Below are positions 37,878 to 49,158 of a stretch of DNA of 64,000 nt, piece by piece. The DNA comes from Pyxicephalus adspersus (lineage: Eukaryota > Chordata > Amphibia > Anura > Pyxicephalidae), in assembly GCF_032062135.1 (NCBI RefSeq), contig NC_092861.1, forward strand, positions 119,231,877-119,295,876. The letters run 5' to 3'. The number at the start of each line of letters is the position of its first letter. Within the stretch, counting starts at the first letter, position 1. The position numbers and the translations under genes are program-made. The notes beneath the pieces are model-generated. The model was not told the DNA's origin. It saw nothing but the letters and a program-made list of their open reading frames with translations, and ran no database searches.

Positions 37878-38545
37878 AAACAGGATTTATATAGCGCCAA
37901 CATATTACGCAGCGCTGTACATTAAATAGGGGTTGCAAATGACAGACTAACACAGACAGTGATACAGGAGGAGAGGACCCTGCCCCGAAGAGCTTACAAT
38001 TTACAAACAATAGGATGGGAGATAAGTAGTGGTGGGAAGTAGTGATGGTTTAAAAAGACAGAAGAAGACGGGTAGGCAGGTTTGAAAAAATGGGTTTTGA
38101 GTGCTCTTTAAATGAGCAGAAAGTAGGAGCAAGCCGAATAGGATGAGGAAGACCATTCCAGAGAGTTGGGGCAGCTCTAGAGAAGACTTATATCCGTGCG
38201 TGTGGTGAGGAAGTCATTAGTAGGTCATTGGAGGAGCGGAGAGAGTGGCTGGGGGAGAGTACTTTTTTACCAGGTCAGAAATGTAAGTGGGACAATAACT
38301 GTGGAGGGATTTGAAGGCAAAGCACAGGAGCTTGAATTTGATTCTAAGGTGAAATGGAAGCCAATGCCACTGCTGCAAAGAGATGCAGCAGAAATGGAGC
38401 AGTGGGAAGGATGAATGAGTCTGGCTGCAGCATTCATAATAGATTGTAGAGGAGAGAGTCAGGTTAGTGGAATACCAGAGAGGAGGAGGTTACAGTAGTC
38501 CAGACAGGAGATGATAAGAGCGTGTACAAGGAGTTTGGTGGTCTC
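37878..38545 (-). pseudogene. L2-clade LINE ORF2 C-terminus plus 3' UTR, tandem unit 2
   Basis: On the minus strand, starting near 38545, the translation shows LVHALIISCLDYCNLLLSG (the LDYCN-type motif of L2 reverse transcriptases). It continues, with frame changes, through NAAARLI, a PSHSLRSSN segment and RAAPTLWNGLPHPIRLAPTF, the standard end of L2 ORF2. The 3' UTR follows, with the ggcagggtcct block and the 'gcgctatataaat' end at 37878. Stops and frameshifts make it dead. The 72-codon plus-strand frame at 38196-38414 is its antisense shadow. The same 3' end recurs at 14694, 34135, 48607 and 52811. Confidence 0.8.
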
Positions 38546-38749
38546 TGGGTCTTTATCAGAACTGAAGGCTATATATGCTATCCCTGCTTGGGCATTGCAC
38601 CCACAATATTTTTTGCCAATACACGACTTATCTGTGCTTCATAGTGAGAAACCATGAGACGACTTTACAACCTAATGCTTTTGACTGAATATTGTCACTG
38701 TCACCTCTGAATATTTCAAATATTTATGAATACTTACTGCCTCGCTCCA

Positions 38750-39453
38750 CAAAAGCCGCTATCTGATACTACTTTGAAACGATGGCAAGAGATTTTTCTG
38801 ATCTGGACATAGTGGATCATGTGGTACAGGGTTACCAAATGGTAAGAAATTGCATGATAAAATAAATTTGTAGAAAATACCAATTTATGATAATCCACAG
38901 GGCATACAAGGTATTCAGGCTATCTTCTAGCGAAAACTGAACCAGGGCATGGCATCTCCAATGCCCTAAATGTGACTGCTCTTCTGCTTTATTGTCCCAC
39001 CGTTTATGGTTTTGCCCACGTATTGCAGAATTCTGGCAAAAAGTATCATTATGGGTGGGCACTGTGACAGGCTATGTTAAATGGGTTACCCCATTCCTCT
39101 GCTTTTCAGGTATAGGGATGACACGGTCTCTTGTACCATACCTAAAATTTCACAGGCTTGGATAAGTGTCTGTCTAATGGTGGCTAGACGTGCCATTATG
39201 AATACGTGTCCAACCTCAGTCGCCTGAGGTGGAGCGAGTAGTCTCTTCTTAACCCTATTCTATAGAGAGATGTAAGAGACCCAAATCCAAGGTGATGATG
39301 GTATATCCTGTTTTCTGCAGCAGTGGTATAAATGTATACTTTATGCATTTCCTGTTACTGAGAGAAACACAATTCTCAACCAATTTACATACTCATCCTG
39401 GTATATCTACAATATATCAGGATGATAAAGGTTTATTTTCTAGGCCTATAGAA
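38750..39453 (+). pseudogene. L1/Tx1-type LINE ORF2 C-terminal remnant
   Basis: One frame from about 38770 to 39160 is open except for a few stops. It shows IIHRAYKVFRL, then CPKCDCSSALLSHRLWFCPR followed by IAEFWQKV. This is the His/Cys-rich C-terminal motif (C-x2-C-x7-H-x4-C, then FW) of L1-clade ORF2 proteins. In-frame stops occur at about 38861 and 38934, and the frame ends near 39163. A second short in-frame piece (WISVCLMVARR) follows after a frame change. The upstream reverse transcriptase and endonuclease are absent, so the copy is 5'-truncated. It adjoins the L2 unit ending near 38545 and is interrupted downstream by the insertion at 39470-39850. Confidence 0.75.
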
Positions 39454-39469
39454 TACTAATCTGATTTTG

Positions 39470-39850
39470 TTTTCAATCATTTTATTGAGAATAAAAGTTT
39501 TACAGTTTTTTCAAAGAGGAACAAAGACACAAACAAGTCAAAAAGAAAAAGAATCAAACATAGTCCTTTGCACTCCTAGTGAATGGGTGTTTCACCAACA
39601 CAAACATTTTGGCTTGTTACACACTAAAAAGACAAACATTGTCATATAATGAACATAGATAAAAAAGAAAGGACCTGACTAGGAGGAAAAACAAAAGAGA
39701 AGAAAAAATAGGGGAAGAGAGAATAGAGGTGAAAGAGAGGGCCGGGGAAGGTTACGGACAGGTAAGGAGAGGACCCAAAGTTGAATATCCATAGGGGCAA
39801 ACACAGCATGAAAATCTCTCAAAGCGAGAGTAAATTCTTATCAAAATCAG
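39470..39850 (-). mobile_element. L1-type LINE 3' UTR insertion in reverse orientation, with target duplication
   Basis: On the minus strand it ends 'ctcaataaaatgattgaaaa', with AATAAA close to the 3' end, and upstream it is pyrimidine-rich, as in L1/Tx1-type 3' UTRs. It is flanked by a near-identical duplication: tactaatctgattttg at 39454-39469 and tactaatctgttttg at 39851-39865. It is therefore a 5'-truncated retroinsertion into the plus-strand L1-type element. No ORF is present. Confidence 0.75.
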
Positions 39851-39865
39851 TACTAATCTGTTTTG

Positions 39866-40110
39866 ATAAGAAAATATGCTTTGTACTGGCTCTTTGAGGG
39901 TTAAAACCGGATGGCTATTTATGTTTTGCACTTGGGTATGTGTCTATTTGTTTTTTTTATTACTATGCTCTTTAGTGTGAGACTTATCCCTTCCCCACCC
40001 TACCTTTCCCCCTTTTTTGTTATTTTGTTTGTTTTTAAGTTTTATTATATGTTTATATGATGTAAAAATTTATTTTCACCTAATACAGTTGTTTTAAAAA
40101 AAATACATAT
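39866..40110 (+). mobile_element. Continuation of the interrupted L1-type element (3' UTR)
   Basis: Follows the second copy of the target duplication. It is T- and C-rich and ends near a run of A (ttttaaaaaaaatac), which could be the poly-A tail of the element whose coding end is at 38750-39453. Confidence 0.5.
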
Positions 40111-40262
40111 TTTAACTGTGTAGCTATTTGCTTGAACTTGTTTTTAGGCTCTGGTTGAATATACTTAAAATGACAGTTGCTTATTTTTATTTTTAGCTCT
40201 TATTTTACAAACTAATAATTATACACTATACATTTTAAATGCAAAGTCTCTCTGTTTTGTAG

Positions 40263-40356
40263 ACATTATTGGATAAAGTGACTGCTTTAAATTCCCTTCC
40301 GTGGTAACAATGGAACGTCAACCCAAGATGAAACAACAGGAAAGGAATTTTAAACG
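40263..40356 (+). CDS. Candidate first coding exon (5' UTR plus start), unknown protein
   Basis: A pyrimidine-rich acceptor (tctctgttttgtag) ends at 40262, and a strong donor (CG/GTAAGA) lies at 40356/40357. All three frames have stops before the ATG at 40310-40312, which sits in a good Kozak context (aacaATGG). From there 15 complete codons, MERQPKMKQQERNFK, run to the donor and end in phase 2. That phase does not fit directly with the exon candidate at 45364 (phase 1), so another exon or another gene would be needed. I do not recognise the peptide. The short length makes chance likely. Confidence 0.22.
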
Positions 40357-40429
40357 GTAAGAATATTGGTCTGTCTCCTTTATTTTCTGTTTTATTTTAA
40401 GTTGAGTAATTAAAGGGGAACTGTACATT

Positions 40430-40780
40430 TTAAAAAAAATGCAAGCAGATAGGCTATGTCCCTTCTACATTAAAACATACAGTATTTACCTGCCTGTTCA
40501 CAACCTTTTCTGATTTTCTTTTCTGTAATGTGTGCTGTGCATGTGTAGCTTAGTGCACAATCTGTGCATTCCTGACTGCCAGGAATACATTAAATCCTGC
40601 ACATGTGTCATTCTGCCCTGGTCAATTAAGTTTGACAAAACCCAAGATGGAGGAAGGAAAGGGAGTATACTTGAAAAAGTTGCAAACAAGCATGTGAGTT
40701 TATTTTATTGCAGATGGTACACTATCTGTCTTTTTTACAATAAAGAACCTGCCTGTCTAAAATTTTAGTTCATGTTCAGG
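40430..40780 (+). repeat. 'R2' repeat, degenerate copy
   Basis: 'atgtcccttctacattaaaa' then 'tatttacctgcctg' matches the R2 copies at 938 and 1735, and the interior contains 'cccaagatggaggaagg' in place of AAGATGGCGG. The right end is uncertain. Confidence 0.4.
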
Positions 40781-42816
40781 GAGCTGCAAAAGAAAGCAAA
40801 TCAATGAGCATAAGATGAGCGGCTTAATGTAACTACCTATAATATAAAACAAAAAAAAACATTATTATGCAAAAAGTTAATACAGGTATTCGCCATTTAA
40901 AAAACTGTACAGTGTACAGCCATGCAGTGTCTCCCCTTTATACTTTTTGGCCTCATTTTCCTCCTGTGTAGCGATCCACCTCAATCTGGGTCTGCAGGTT
41001 TTCATGGAACCTGTCACTGACATACACTGCCTGCTTCCAGCTCTGCAGAATGGCTTATTTCTATGCTCCTTGCTTAACGACCAAATCACTTATTGACTAG
41101 ATTCTTGGAACAGAACCTGGTTGTTAAGCGAAATGTATCTGTATTGGGAAGTTAGGGGAATCAGCTCACCGCAAGACACGGTAGTTTCTGAGAAAAAGTT
41201 AGTTTTAGGCACACATAAATTAGCTTCTATTTTGCATAACAAAACACAAAAATGGCTTAGTTCATGCTTAGTTCATGCTTAGTCCTGCTCCCACCAGCAT
41301 TACAGACTGCACTCAGGCTCAAACTACGACTTTGTGAGACCTCCTCGGCTCTCCCAGCCCAGACACTGCACACAGCCTCACCAATTGACCTCAGTCTGCC
41401 CCTTCCCCCTTTTTTTATTCATGGGCAGGTGCTCCAGAACCACACAGATTTCCATTCCTGGAAATAGGGATGAGTTCCTGGCCCACCCATTACTTCCAGG
41501 ACTCTCTGGGCCTGGATGCATTAAAAAAAGCTGCAATTTTGCAGCAACACCAATACTGGGAACTTTAGCCAGGCCCTTAATCCCCTTTTCCAGAAGACAT
41601 TGGGATAGATAATACCGTTCGAATTCGGGACCATATATTCCATCTTGGTATTCTATATACATTAAAATGATAAACTTGCTACATTTGTTTTTTTCCACAA
41701 AACCCCAAACCTCAGTAAAATTAGTCAACCCCGTTTGAGTTCAGTTAAAGGGAAATAAAATAATAAATGTATTAGTAAAATACAATTTTATAAATTACAT
41801 ATGATTTTTTGTTTCACAAACATTAATTTTGCATTCACATGTAGGGTGAACACTCAAAGACAAAGACACACAAAGTTCATTTAAATGATGTGTCAGTACA
41901 TGCAAATACTTGTCAGGTACATAAAAAAGTAAAAATGATGGAACTGGTGGTTATGATTGAGATGTATTATTTAGGGTTCTAAACATCTTTAATTGTTACA
42001 TTTATCATGGTATATTGTATGTTGATTTTTTTTTTGGTTTATGTTTGTATTGAATAACTGATTATCCACCACTTCTGGACCCAGAATTGTAATTTAATGT
42101 TGTGTAATTGGTATTTGTTATAACTAGGGCCAGACCAGACTAAAATGTGTTGGCTTTGCTTTCTGTGTGGCTATATGGGCTTTCCATAGAATCTATTATG
42201 TGTGAGTTGCTGAGAGTGGACTTTTACACACATTGAGGGTCTGCTATTACTAGTACAGTATATGAGAGGTAATGTGGATGGGAGGGGCATTGTGTGTGTT
42301 TTACTTTTGATATACCAAACACTAGTGCTGTCATGTGCAAGTAATCATTATGTCACATCACTGAATAAGTAAGGGAGTAAATGGATTGTGTAATTAAGCA
42401 GCTGCCACAGTTAGGGGCTTTTTTTAAACAGGAAGTGGATATAATTTGAGTTGCAATCTGCTAGGTTATATGCTGCAGCCTATAGCTTGTTAAAAAATGT
42501 TGTATGTCACAGCAGAAAAAACTCTGTAACTGAAGGAGGGGTCGTTCGCTTGACTTTGAGAAGTCATATATGAATCTGGACCAAACCTTTTTTGTTACCT
42601 TTACATACTTATTTATATTATTGGCGCTCTGTTAGTTGCAAAGTTCATGCTGTGCTTAGCACATCTATAAGCGTTTTCAATTTGTGTTCTTTCTTTTTAA
42701 ATAAGTGCTATGCCAGCTGTACTCCCATGCCACTGCTTTATAATGTCTCCACTTTGGGTCTATTTGTAAGTTTTGCATTTGTTGATTTTTATAAAAAACA
42801 AAACAAAAAACTACAT
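40781..42816. other. Non-coding sequence, nothing firmly recognised
   Basis: Overlapping frames on both strands at 41264-41728 lie in a slightly GC-richer patch and have no motif. The rest is AT-rich. Confidence 0.4.
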
Positions 42817-43192
42817 GGGGTCCCCTTGTCAATACTGAAACCAGACCTTTATTAGGCATGGGACCCACCTGCAAAAGAAATGGGGCCCCTCCTGTCCATA
42901 AAAGGTCCTCTAAAACCAGTGTGCCAAGAAAAAAAGTGGGGAAAAAGCATGTAGCCCCTTTGCCTTTTGGCATAAACCACACCCTCGCCTGCACCAGGTA
43001 AGGGCATTATTTAGGGGAAGTGCCTCTTCCCCACACACTCTCCACCCCTGTATTGTGGGGGTCTGTGGGTGGGGAACTTATTTGGAAACCGGGAGCCTCC
43101 TTTCATAAAGGGGGCCCCTCAGATATCTGACCCATCCCTCTGGTGAATGAGTATAGGGGTATAAAGTACCCCTTACCCATTCACAGAAAGAG
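42817..43192. repeat. Probable dispersed repeat, G/C-run-rich
   Basis: Begins 'ggggtccccttgtcaatact' and runs through several ggggcccc-type blocks to 'aaagtaccccttacccattc'. The composition differs sharply from the flanks, and I associate this kind of sequence with frog interspersed repeats. There is no second copy here to confirm it. Confidence 0.4.
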
Positions 43193-45363
43193 TTAAAAAA
43201 AAAAAACTAGAAATAATGACCTCACATCATGGAGTAAAATTCTTTGGTATGCATTTTCTGACCTCTGCGGGGTCCAGTGATGTGCAATGTCCCATGATGA
43301 TCCTTCTGCAATCTTTAATTTCCCAGGATGAGTCATTCATCCAGCAAGGAGGGATTTACCTTTGGCAATACTCTGAAGCCTCCACTGTGACTTAGCTCTG
43401 CCAGGATAGCTGTCCTCGGCTGCCTTGACTGAAGGAAATGATGGCATTGAGCACAGCTCCTGTCACACTAGCCAGGAAAGTCCAAAGCCTTGTAAAGAGT
43501 CTGATTTCGATATTAGGGGGGTATTCCACACAATTTTTTGTTTCTAAGGCATTAAAAACACCTGCTTTAAAAACATTGTAAAACAGTGTAAACACCTGTA
43601 CAAGTGTTTTCAGGCATTTACAAACAATTTATTTTAAAGTCTATGCAGGAGTGAAAATACCTCTAGAAGTATTCTAAGCTATCCTCTAAAGAAGGTTTGA
43701 GGGGTGAATTTGTGGGGGAAACAAACACAAGAGAAGTTGGAGGCCTGGGGAAAAGTGACAGGAAAAACAAAGAATTGAACAAAACAAAATGAAAGTAAAC
43801 GAAAATCAATAGATCCCTTAGGTGTAAATATGTTGTGTTTCATTTCCTAACAAATTGTTTTTTAAGTGTATATTTTTAAAGTAGGTTTAATTTAAACCTG
43901 AGTGTATAGATCACCTTAATAGTTAAATACCCATTATTTACTGTCCGCTACATGCAAATTTAATTCATCTGGGATTTTTTTGCATTGTAGAGAAAATAAC
44001 TGTTACATGTGGAAACACACAACTTAAAGCATTCATAGTAGAAAGGGCTGATGGGTTTGCTAGTGTAGGAATGAAAACAGGTGTTTCAGTTGATTCATAC
44101 AACATGGTAAAATATACTCTGCTTCTCAAACTAATTCAGAATGTTCTTGTAGATATAATTTATTAGGAACAACCATGATGGTGGCTTCTAGGGGTTACAA
44201 GTTAATTTCTCTCTTTCATAAACTTTAACATAGCTCATCAGCATGATAATGTCATCTTTGGCTTATTTTAGTGTGCTTAGTTTTGCTGGATTCCCATTAG
44301 TTTTGTGTCATGTTGGCTACAATTTTTAATATCTATCTTACCATTAGTATCGCACATATATCAATCACTATAGGCTCTCATTTCTTTGCTTAGCAGTTCC
44401 AGCTGGTGTTTCTTGTGTGTTATATCACAAAGACAAACCCTAGGAGACACTCAGGGAACAAGATGGTATACACTGAAGCAAACCAAAAAATAATAAAAGC
44501 ATTGTGTATTTTAGACTGGAATTACTGTCCGTGACATTATGCCTCTGGGCTTAGATGATTGAATGATGGAAAATGTTAGTGCCTTTAACTGGTTGTTGTC
44601 CAAAAAGGATGCTATCCAATGTCCCTGCAGAGCAGTGTCTGCTTTCTGTGGTAGGGAACAGGTTAATAAATGGAAGGTTGCTGGAATAATTAGAAGATTA
44701 TAATCCGTTTCTGCTGACACAGAGTGTGCTGTGCTTGAAAACTGGAAAACTTTTGCAAGCTGAGAGGAGATCTCCAAAATCTGTTGTTAAATAATAATGC
44801 ATCAGGCAGAAAAACAGCTTCTATTCAAGTTACAAGCTCCTGGAATTTCAGCTTAACATTTCTGGTGCCATGAGAAGAAATAAGGTCTGTTAGAAATGGG
44901 TCACATTGGTTTAATGATGTGGACGTGCCAACTTTGTTCATCATTTTTCTATGGGTGGCACTGGGGTAAAACTCCATAGATTTCACATGACTAAAATCCA
45001 TGGAAGCATCCTTGAAGCACAATTGGACATGAAGTTTGTTAATTAAAAATAGCCTAGCAGTTCATTTAACAGCACTGCCAAGAAAAGGGTAAATGTCCTC
45101 CAGCATATTTAGGTTCTTTAAAAGCAGGCTTTGTGTTTGTACTGTTCTGTGTATATTTAGGTGTAAAGTTCATCTAAAGCAAAAAACTTTTTTTGGGTAC
45201 AATCTTAGTCAGCTTTCCTTTGCTGGTTTTGTCCCCATTAAAGTCATTTTGCTATACTTATTGTCCTGTTAACTGCTTAAGTGAAAAGAACGCAACCTAC
45301 TAGATGTTCTAACCCTTTGCAACATGTAAATAATATTTTATTTATATTGTATATGTCTGTTAG
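43193..45363. other. AT-rich sequence without a recognised gene or repeat
   Basis: Short frames at 43392-43595, 44511-44777 and 44825-45022 (all minus) lack motifs or clear splice sites. Confidence 0.45.
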
Positions 45364-45468
45364 ATTCCAAAAAAATATTTGTCCTGGACACCTCAAAACT
45401 TCTCTACAAGTGGGAAAGCAGTAACAAACTGGAAGAGGTTGTAGACATTCATCTAGTGCTGTCTGAAG
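45364..45468 (+). CDS. Candidate internal coding exon, unknown protein
   Basis: A 105-base segment lies between an acceptor (ctgttag ending at 45363) and a donor (GAAG/GTAAAC at 45468/45469). One frame is fully open and gives about 34 residues starting SKKIFVLDTSKLLYKWESSN and ending VVDIHLVLSE. The composition is balanced and charged, more GC-rich than its flanks, and more protein-like than any other short frame here. The exon is symmetric, phase 1-1, matching the candidate at 12008-12091; joining them keeps the frame. I do not recognise the protein family. The polypyrimidine tract is weak, which lowers confidence. Confidence 0.4.
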
Positions 45469-46860
45469 GTAAACTTTAGTTGCTGTTATTGAAAAAGTTA
45501 TAGTTCCTAATGATATCCAACATTACCATTCACATGTACCAGATTTCCAAGCAGACCCCCTCACTGCAAATGTTAGTAACTTTTAAATTTTTCAAGTAAA
45601 CCTGTGCTTTGCAAATGCCGGAGAAGGAAATGCAACTCTGAATGGGTAGGTGGTCAGAAGTTAGGCCTAGATGCTGTTACCTGAGCATGTGAAAAATGCA
45701 CTTTGTAGATTTTGACCAGAACAAATTAAAAACAATTTATTTAACGCATCATCAGTTTCCAGTCATACTTAAAATGCTAAGGAAGAAAGCATACAAATAT
45801 TGGAGCTACCATTATCTAGTTTTAGAAGGTGTAGTCATATGCTTGTTCTTCTTTACCATTTAGGGAGCAACTGATCTAGAACACGTAGAATGTGCAAATT
45901 AGATGTTCTTATTAAATATAGGGGTGAGGGGAAAAGAGAACGGCCAAAAGTATTTAATGTTTGTTAACAAATAGAGAGAGATGGGAGCTTTGGTAGACTG
46001 AGGTGATGGGAGTTCTATAGATTAAATAGTTATGTGTAGTGGAGATGGGGAGGCAGATTGTTTAAAAGAGATCCACAACTTAGTGGTTTTGTGTTTTTAC
46101 CACTCAAGCATTCACATGTCATGGCAAATAATATAATACACTGTGATGTTTAGAAGGGACGTTCTGCTGGTTGTTTGTAGAATTGTATTTTTTACTCTGG
46201 CAGGTTTGTTAGACTATAGAAAACTACTGAGTATTGATTGGATGGCTTTAAAGAAGGAAATGTGGATTTGTATTGTGTGATGTGGGTAAAAATGCAAGGT
46301 AGGATGTTGCACCTTATCATTTATTAAAAACTCTTGTTTGTCATGATGGTTAGGTTGTTTTTAAAAATAGTAATTAGAGGTGCATAGTTAATGTGAAGAG
46401 TTCTATTGGGCAATCGTATGTCTTGGTACTGGTACCAATGGTAAATCCCTTTTTAAAGAAAAACTAGACTTATATTTTGACCTGATAACTTTAAGAAAAA
46501 TGAGAGAGGAAGCACTCTTAAGGTATTTATAATATCTACTTGGACTAAGTGAATGAGGTCCTGTAAAAGAAGAAGACAACAGGTCAAACATTTTGCAGAG
46601 TTTCATATACTCCTAGAGCAAGGACACGGTAATAAAGTAAGGGATAACAGTATATTTTTGCCTTTTTATGTATTACAGTGATGTAGGTAGATATAGCTTC
46701 TGGGTGCAACTTAGAAAGCATTTGAGATGGATGAAGAACTGGGCTGGGTACGGTCTAGCGTAGAGTAGGGCGATGTCACCTATCCCTGGGTCTGTGCTTT
46801 TTTGATAGAACTATCAAGTTCTTATAAGGTTATTGTTATTTTACAGGTCAAGTATGAGTA
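45469..46860. other. Non-coding sequence, nothing recognised
   Basis: If the preceding exon candidate is real this is intron. The frame at 46403-46606 (minus) is unsupported. Confidence 0.45.
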
Positions 46861-47241
46861 TAAGGCTTAGTCTACAGGGAGGTTTTCCCCAGCGTTTAAC
46901 TGAAGGCTTTTTAAGCCCATGTTTGAAATCCCTATGCATTTCAATGGGCTAATCTACGCCAGGACATTTCCTTGAGGCATGTTCATGAGCTTTTATCCTA
47001 AACGTTGCTTGCAACACTTAAAACATTAAAATGCGGGGTAAAGCTGGAAAACGCCCACAAACACGGATTTTCCCGCGTTTTCGAACGTTTTTAAGCACTT
47101 AAAACGTAAACACAGGAAAATGCGGCATGGACAGTTTCCAGTGTTTTAAAGGCAAGCTTTAAAGCGCCTATAAAAGTGCATAAAAATGCAGTAGGAACGT
47201 TTACATGAGTTTTTATAAACGTTCATGTAGACCCAACCTAA
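46861..47241. mobile_element. Probable MITE with imperfect inverted ends
   Basis: The left end taaggcttagtctaca pairs with the right end tgtagacccaacctaa (inverted, 12 of 16 matching). The interior is unusual for the window in its many aaaacg/cgtttt motifs. It has no coding capacity, and no clear target duplication was found. Confidence 0.5.
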
Positions 47242-48589
47242 GGCTCACATGTTAAATATTTGTTCTTGACAGCCTTTTTCAGGAGTGTAAATAAGTTTGT
47301 TATTAAGATATGTGCCCTATTTGCACCTTGGGTCAACTCATTTCTCAAGGTCCAGCAGAGCAGAAGGTAGTGTCACAGTGGGTAGAAGGAGGCCTGGGGC
47401 TATTCGGCGTTCCCAATAGTGAGCTACCTTTGGAATAATGAAGACATGTATGTATTGTGGATGTATGGGTGAACTTGTGTTCACAGTCCAGCCTGTGCCC
47501 TTGCAAACACCTTGTGTCTTCCTTCCTTTGGGTTAGTTTGGGTTGAATTGACCGATAAGAAAAAAATTGTGATTGTTGATGTCCTGACAAGACACAGGAA
47601 GGAGAGCAGCTGGAAATATAACAGTATTGTATAACAAGAATTATTCATCAAAATTAGCTAGTAAAGGTTGTGTGGCAACATGCTTGAGAAGTGTATAACT
47701 TTTGAGTAGGGATATCTGGGAAATATTTCCACATTGTTACAAACTGGTACCATACAAGTACTGGAGAGGGAGGAAGGCAAGTTATTCAGGTTGAGGTATG
47801 GATAAAATATATATAGAGGGTTTAATAAGTCTCATCTAGTTCCATTTGGCTAGTTCCATTGTGCTAGTCTTGGTTTGCCATCCAGCTTTAGAAACAATAG
47901 GTAATGGTGGGATGATCCTCTTAGTGATATAAATTATAACGCTTCACTTGCCTTCTACCGAGGTTTGGCATTTCTTGGAGAGTGTGACTGAGCATTTTTC
48001 TAGAATGAATTCCATGGGTTTGTTTATGATAGAGCTGTTTCTCGAGTGGGAAAGTAAAAATGTAGAGTCATTCCAGCACAGCTTGTACATCAGATGGGGG
48101 ATAAGCAATAAACGAAGCATAGTTTGTATAGAGGCTTTTATCCTTGAGGTCCTTGATATGGATTTGGAGACAGGTCAGTTTTGACATGCGTTTCTGGTGG
48201 GTTTTTGTTGTTTGTTTTGGGAGTTTTTTGTTGTTTTGTTTTGGGAGCAATGCACCATGGCAATTTAAGTGGTAAGCTCAGCAGTTGTGTTAAAGACTCT
48301 TGATGTCTTCTTGGATAGGTTTTTTCTACCCGGGTAGCAACCAGGAGTCAAAATTAGCATTCCTGGAATTAAATTTAGGAAATTCACTAAACTCCGCTGA
48401 TACCACAACAATCGCTGGGCACATAACTTGGTGAGTTAGATAGATCTACCCTCCTGATCTGAGTTTTTTTGGGATTTCAGTTGCCCAATTTTAATTACAT
48501 TATGTAGAACAAATACCACACTAAGTTATGTATGTCAGATTTGTAAGCCTTTAGTTATATGCAAACTAGAATCTAGTCTAGGGCTCCAT
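47242..48589. other. Non-coding sequence, nothing recognised
   Basis: A T/G-rich run of repeated ttttgttg units lies near 48199-48243. The short frames at 47345-47590 and 47948-48184 are unsupported. Confidence 0.45.
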
Positions 48590-48655
48590 ATTTTTTTATT
48601 AATATTAAACAGGATTTATATAGCGCCAACATATTATGCAGTGCTGATATTACAG
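48590..48655 (-). mobile_element. L2-clade LINE 3' end fragment
   Basis: A T/A-rich tail is followed by 'aaacaggatttatatagcgc' and 'caacatattatgcagtgctg', matching the first about 45 bases of the element at 37601. Confidence 0.7.
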
Positions 48656-48697
48656 TATATTTTTATGCTAGCCATTTGTGACTCTGGTTATGCCATA

Positions 48698-49156
48698 CAG
48701 GTGGTCTCCGGGTTACATACGAGATAGGGACTGTAGGTTTCTTCTTAGGTTGAATTTGTTTGTAAGTCAGAACATGTACATTATTTTACTAAATGCAATT
48801 AGGACAGATGTTTGTTTTAACATATTGGGCAGCATGGTGTGGGTTACTGTATAAAAATCTCTCAGTGAGATAATCTCAAACACAGAGAAAAAAAAAAACT
48901 TTATGGAGCCTAGACATTCATTAACTTCTGGATCAAGCTGTGCTTTGATATGCAAAAAGAAACAACTGCAGAGTTTCTCTTGGTCATTAAAAAGTTACAA
49001 GAGTTGCAGAACAGCAAAAGATTTCATCTACAAGTCATGTGAACCGCCCCCCTTCCCCCTATCAAGCCTTCGTCCTGCACACAAAAGAGCAGGGAAGCCC
49101 CGTTCGTAACTAGGAGTCTTCCGTATGTCGGATGTCCTTAACTCGGGAACTACCTG
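48698..49156 (+). mobile_element. TA-flanked MITE, 'caggtagtccc' family, copy 3 (most complete)
   Basis: 459 bp, starting caggtggtctccggg and ending gggaactacctg, with TA on both sides (48696-48697 and 49157-49158). The interior matches copies at 3951 (reverse), 8099 (same) and 50608 (reverse). The frames at 48767-49225 on either strand lie in it. No transposase is present. Confidence 0.85.
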
Positions 49157-49158
49157 TA

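Noticed and set aside
38196..38414. 72-codon frame in the L2 element
   Set aside because: Antisense to the L2 ORF2 remnant; the same peptide arises from the duplicated unit.
41378..41728. 116-codon minus-strand frame
   Set aside because: Overlapped by plus-strand frames of similar quality; low-complexity composition, no motif, no splice signals.
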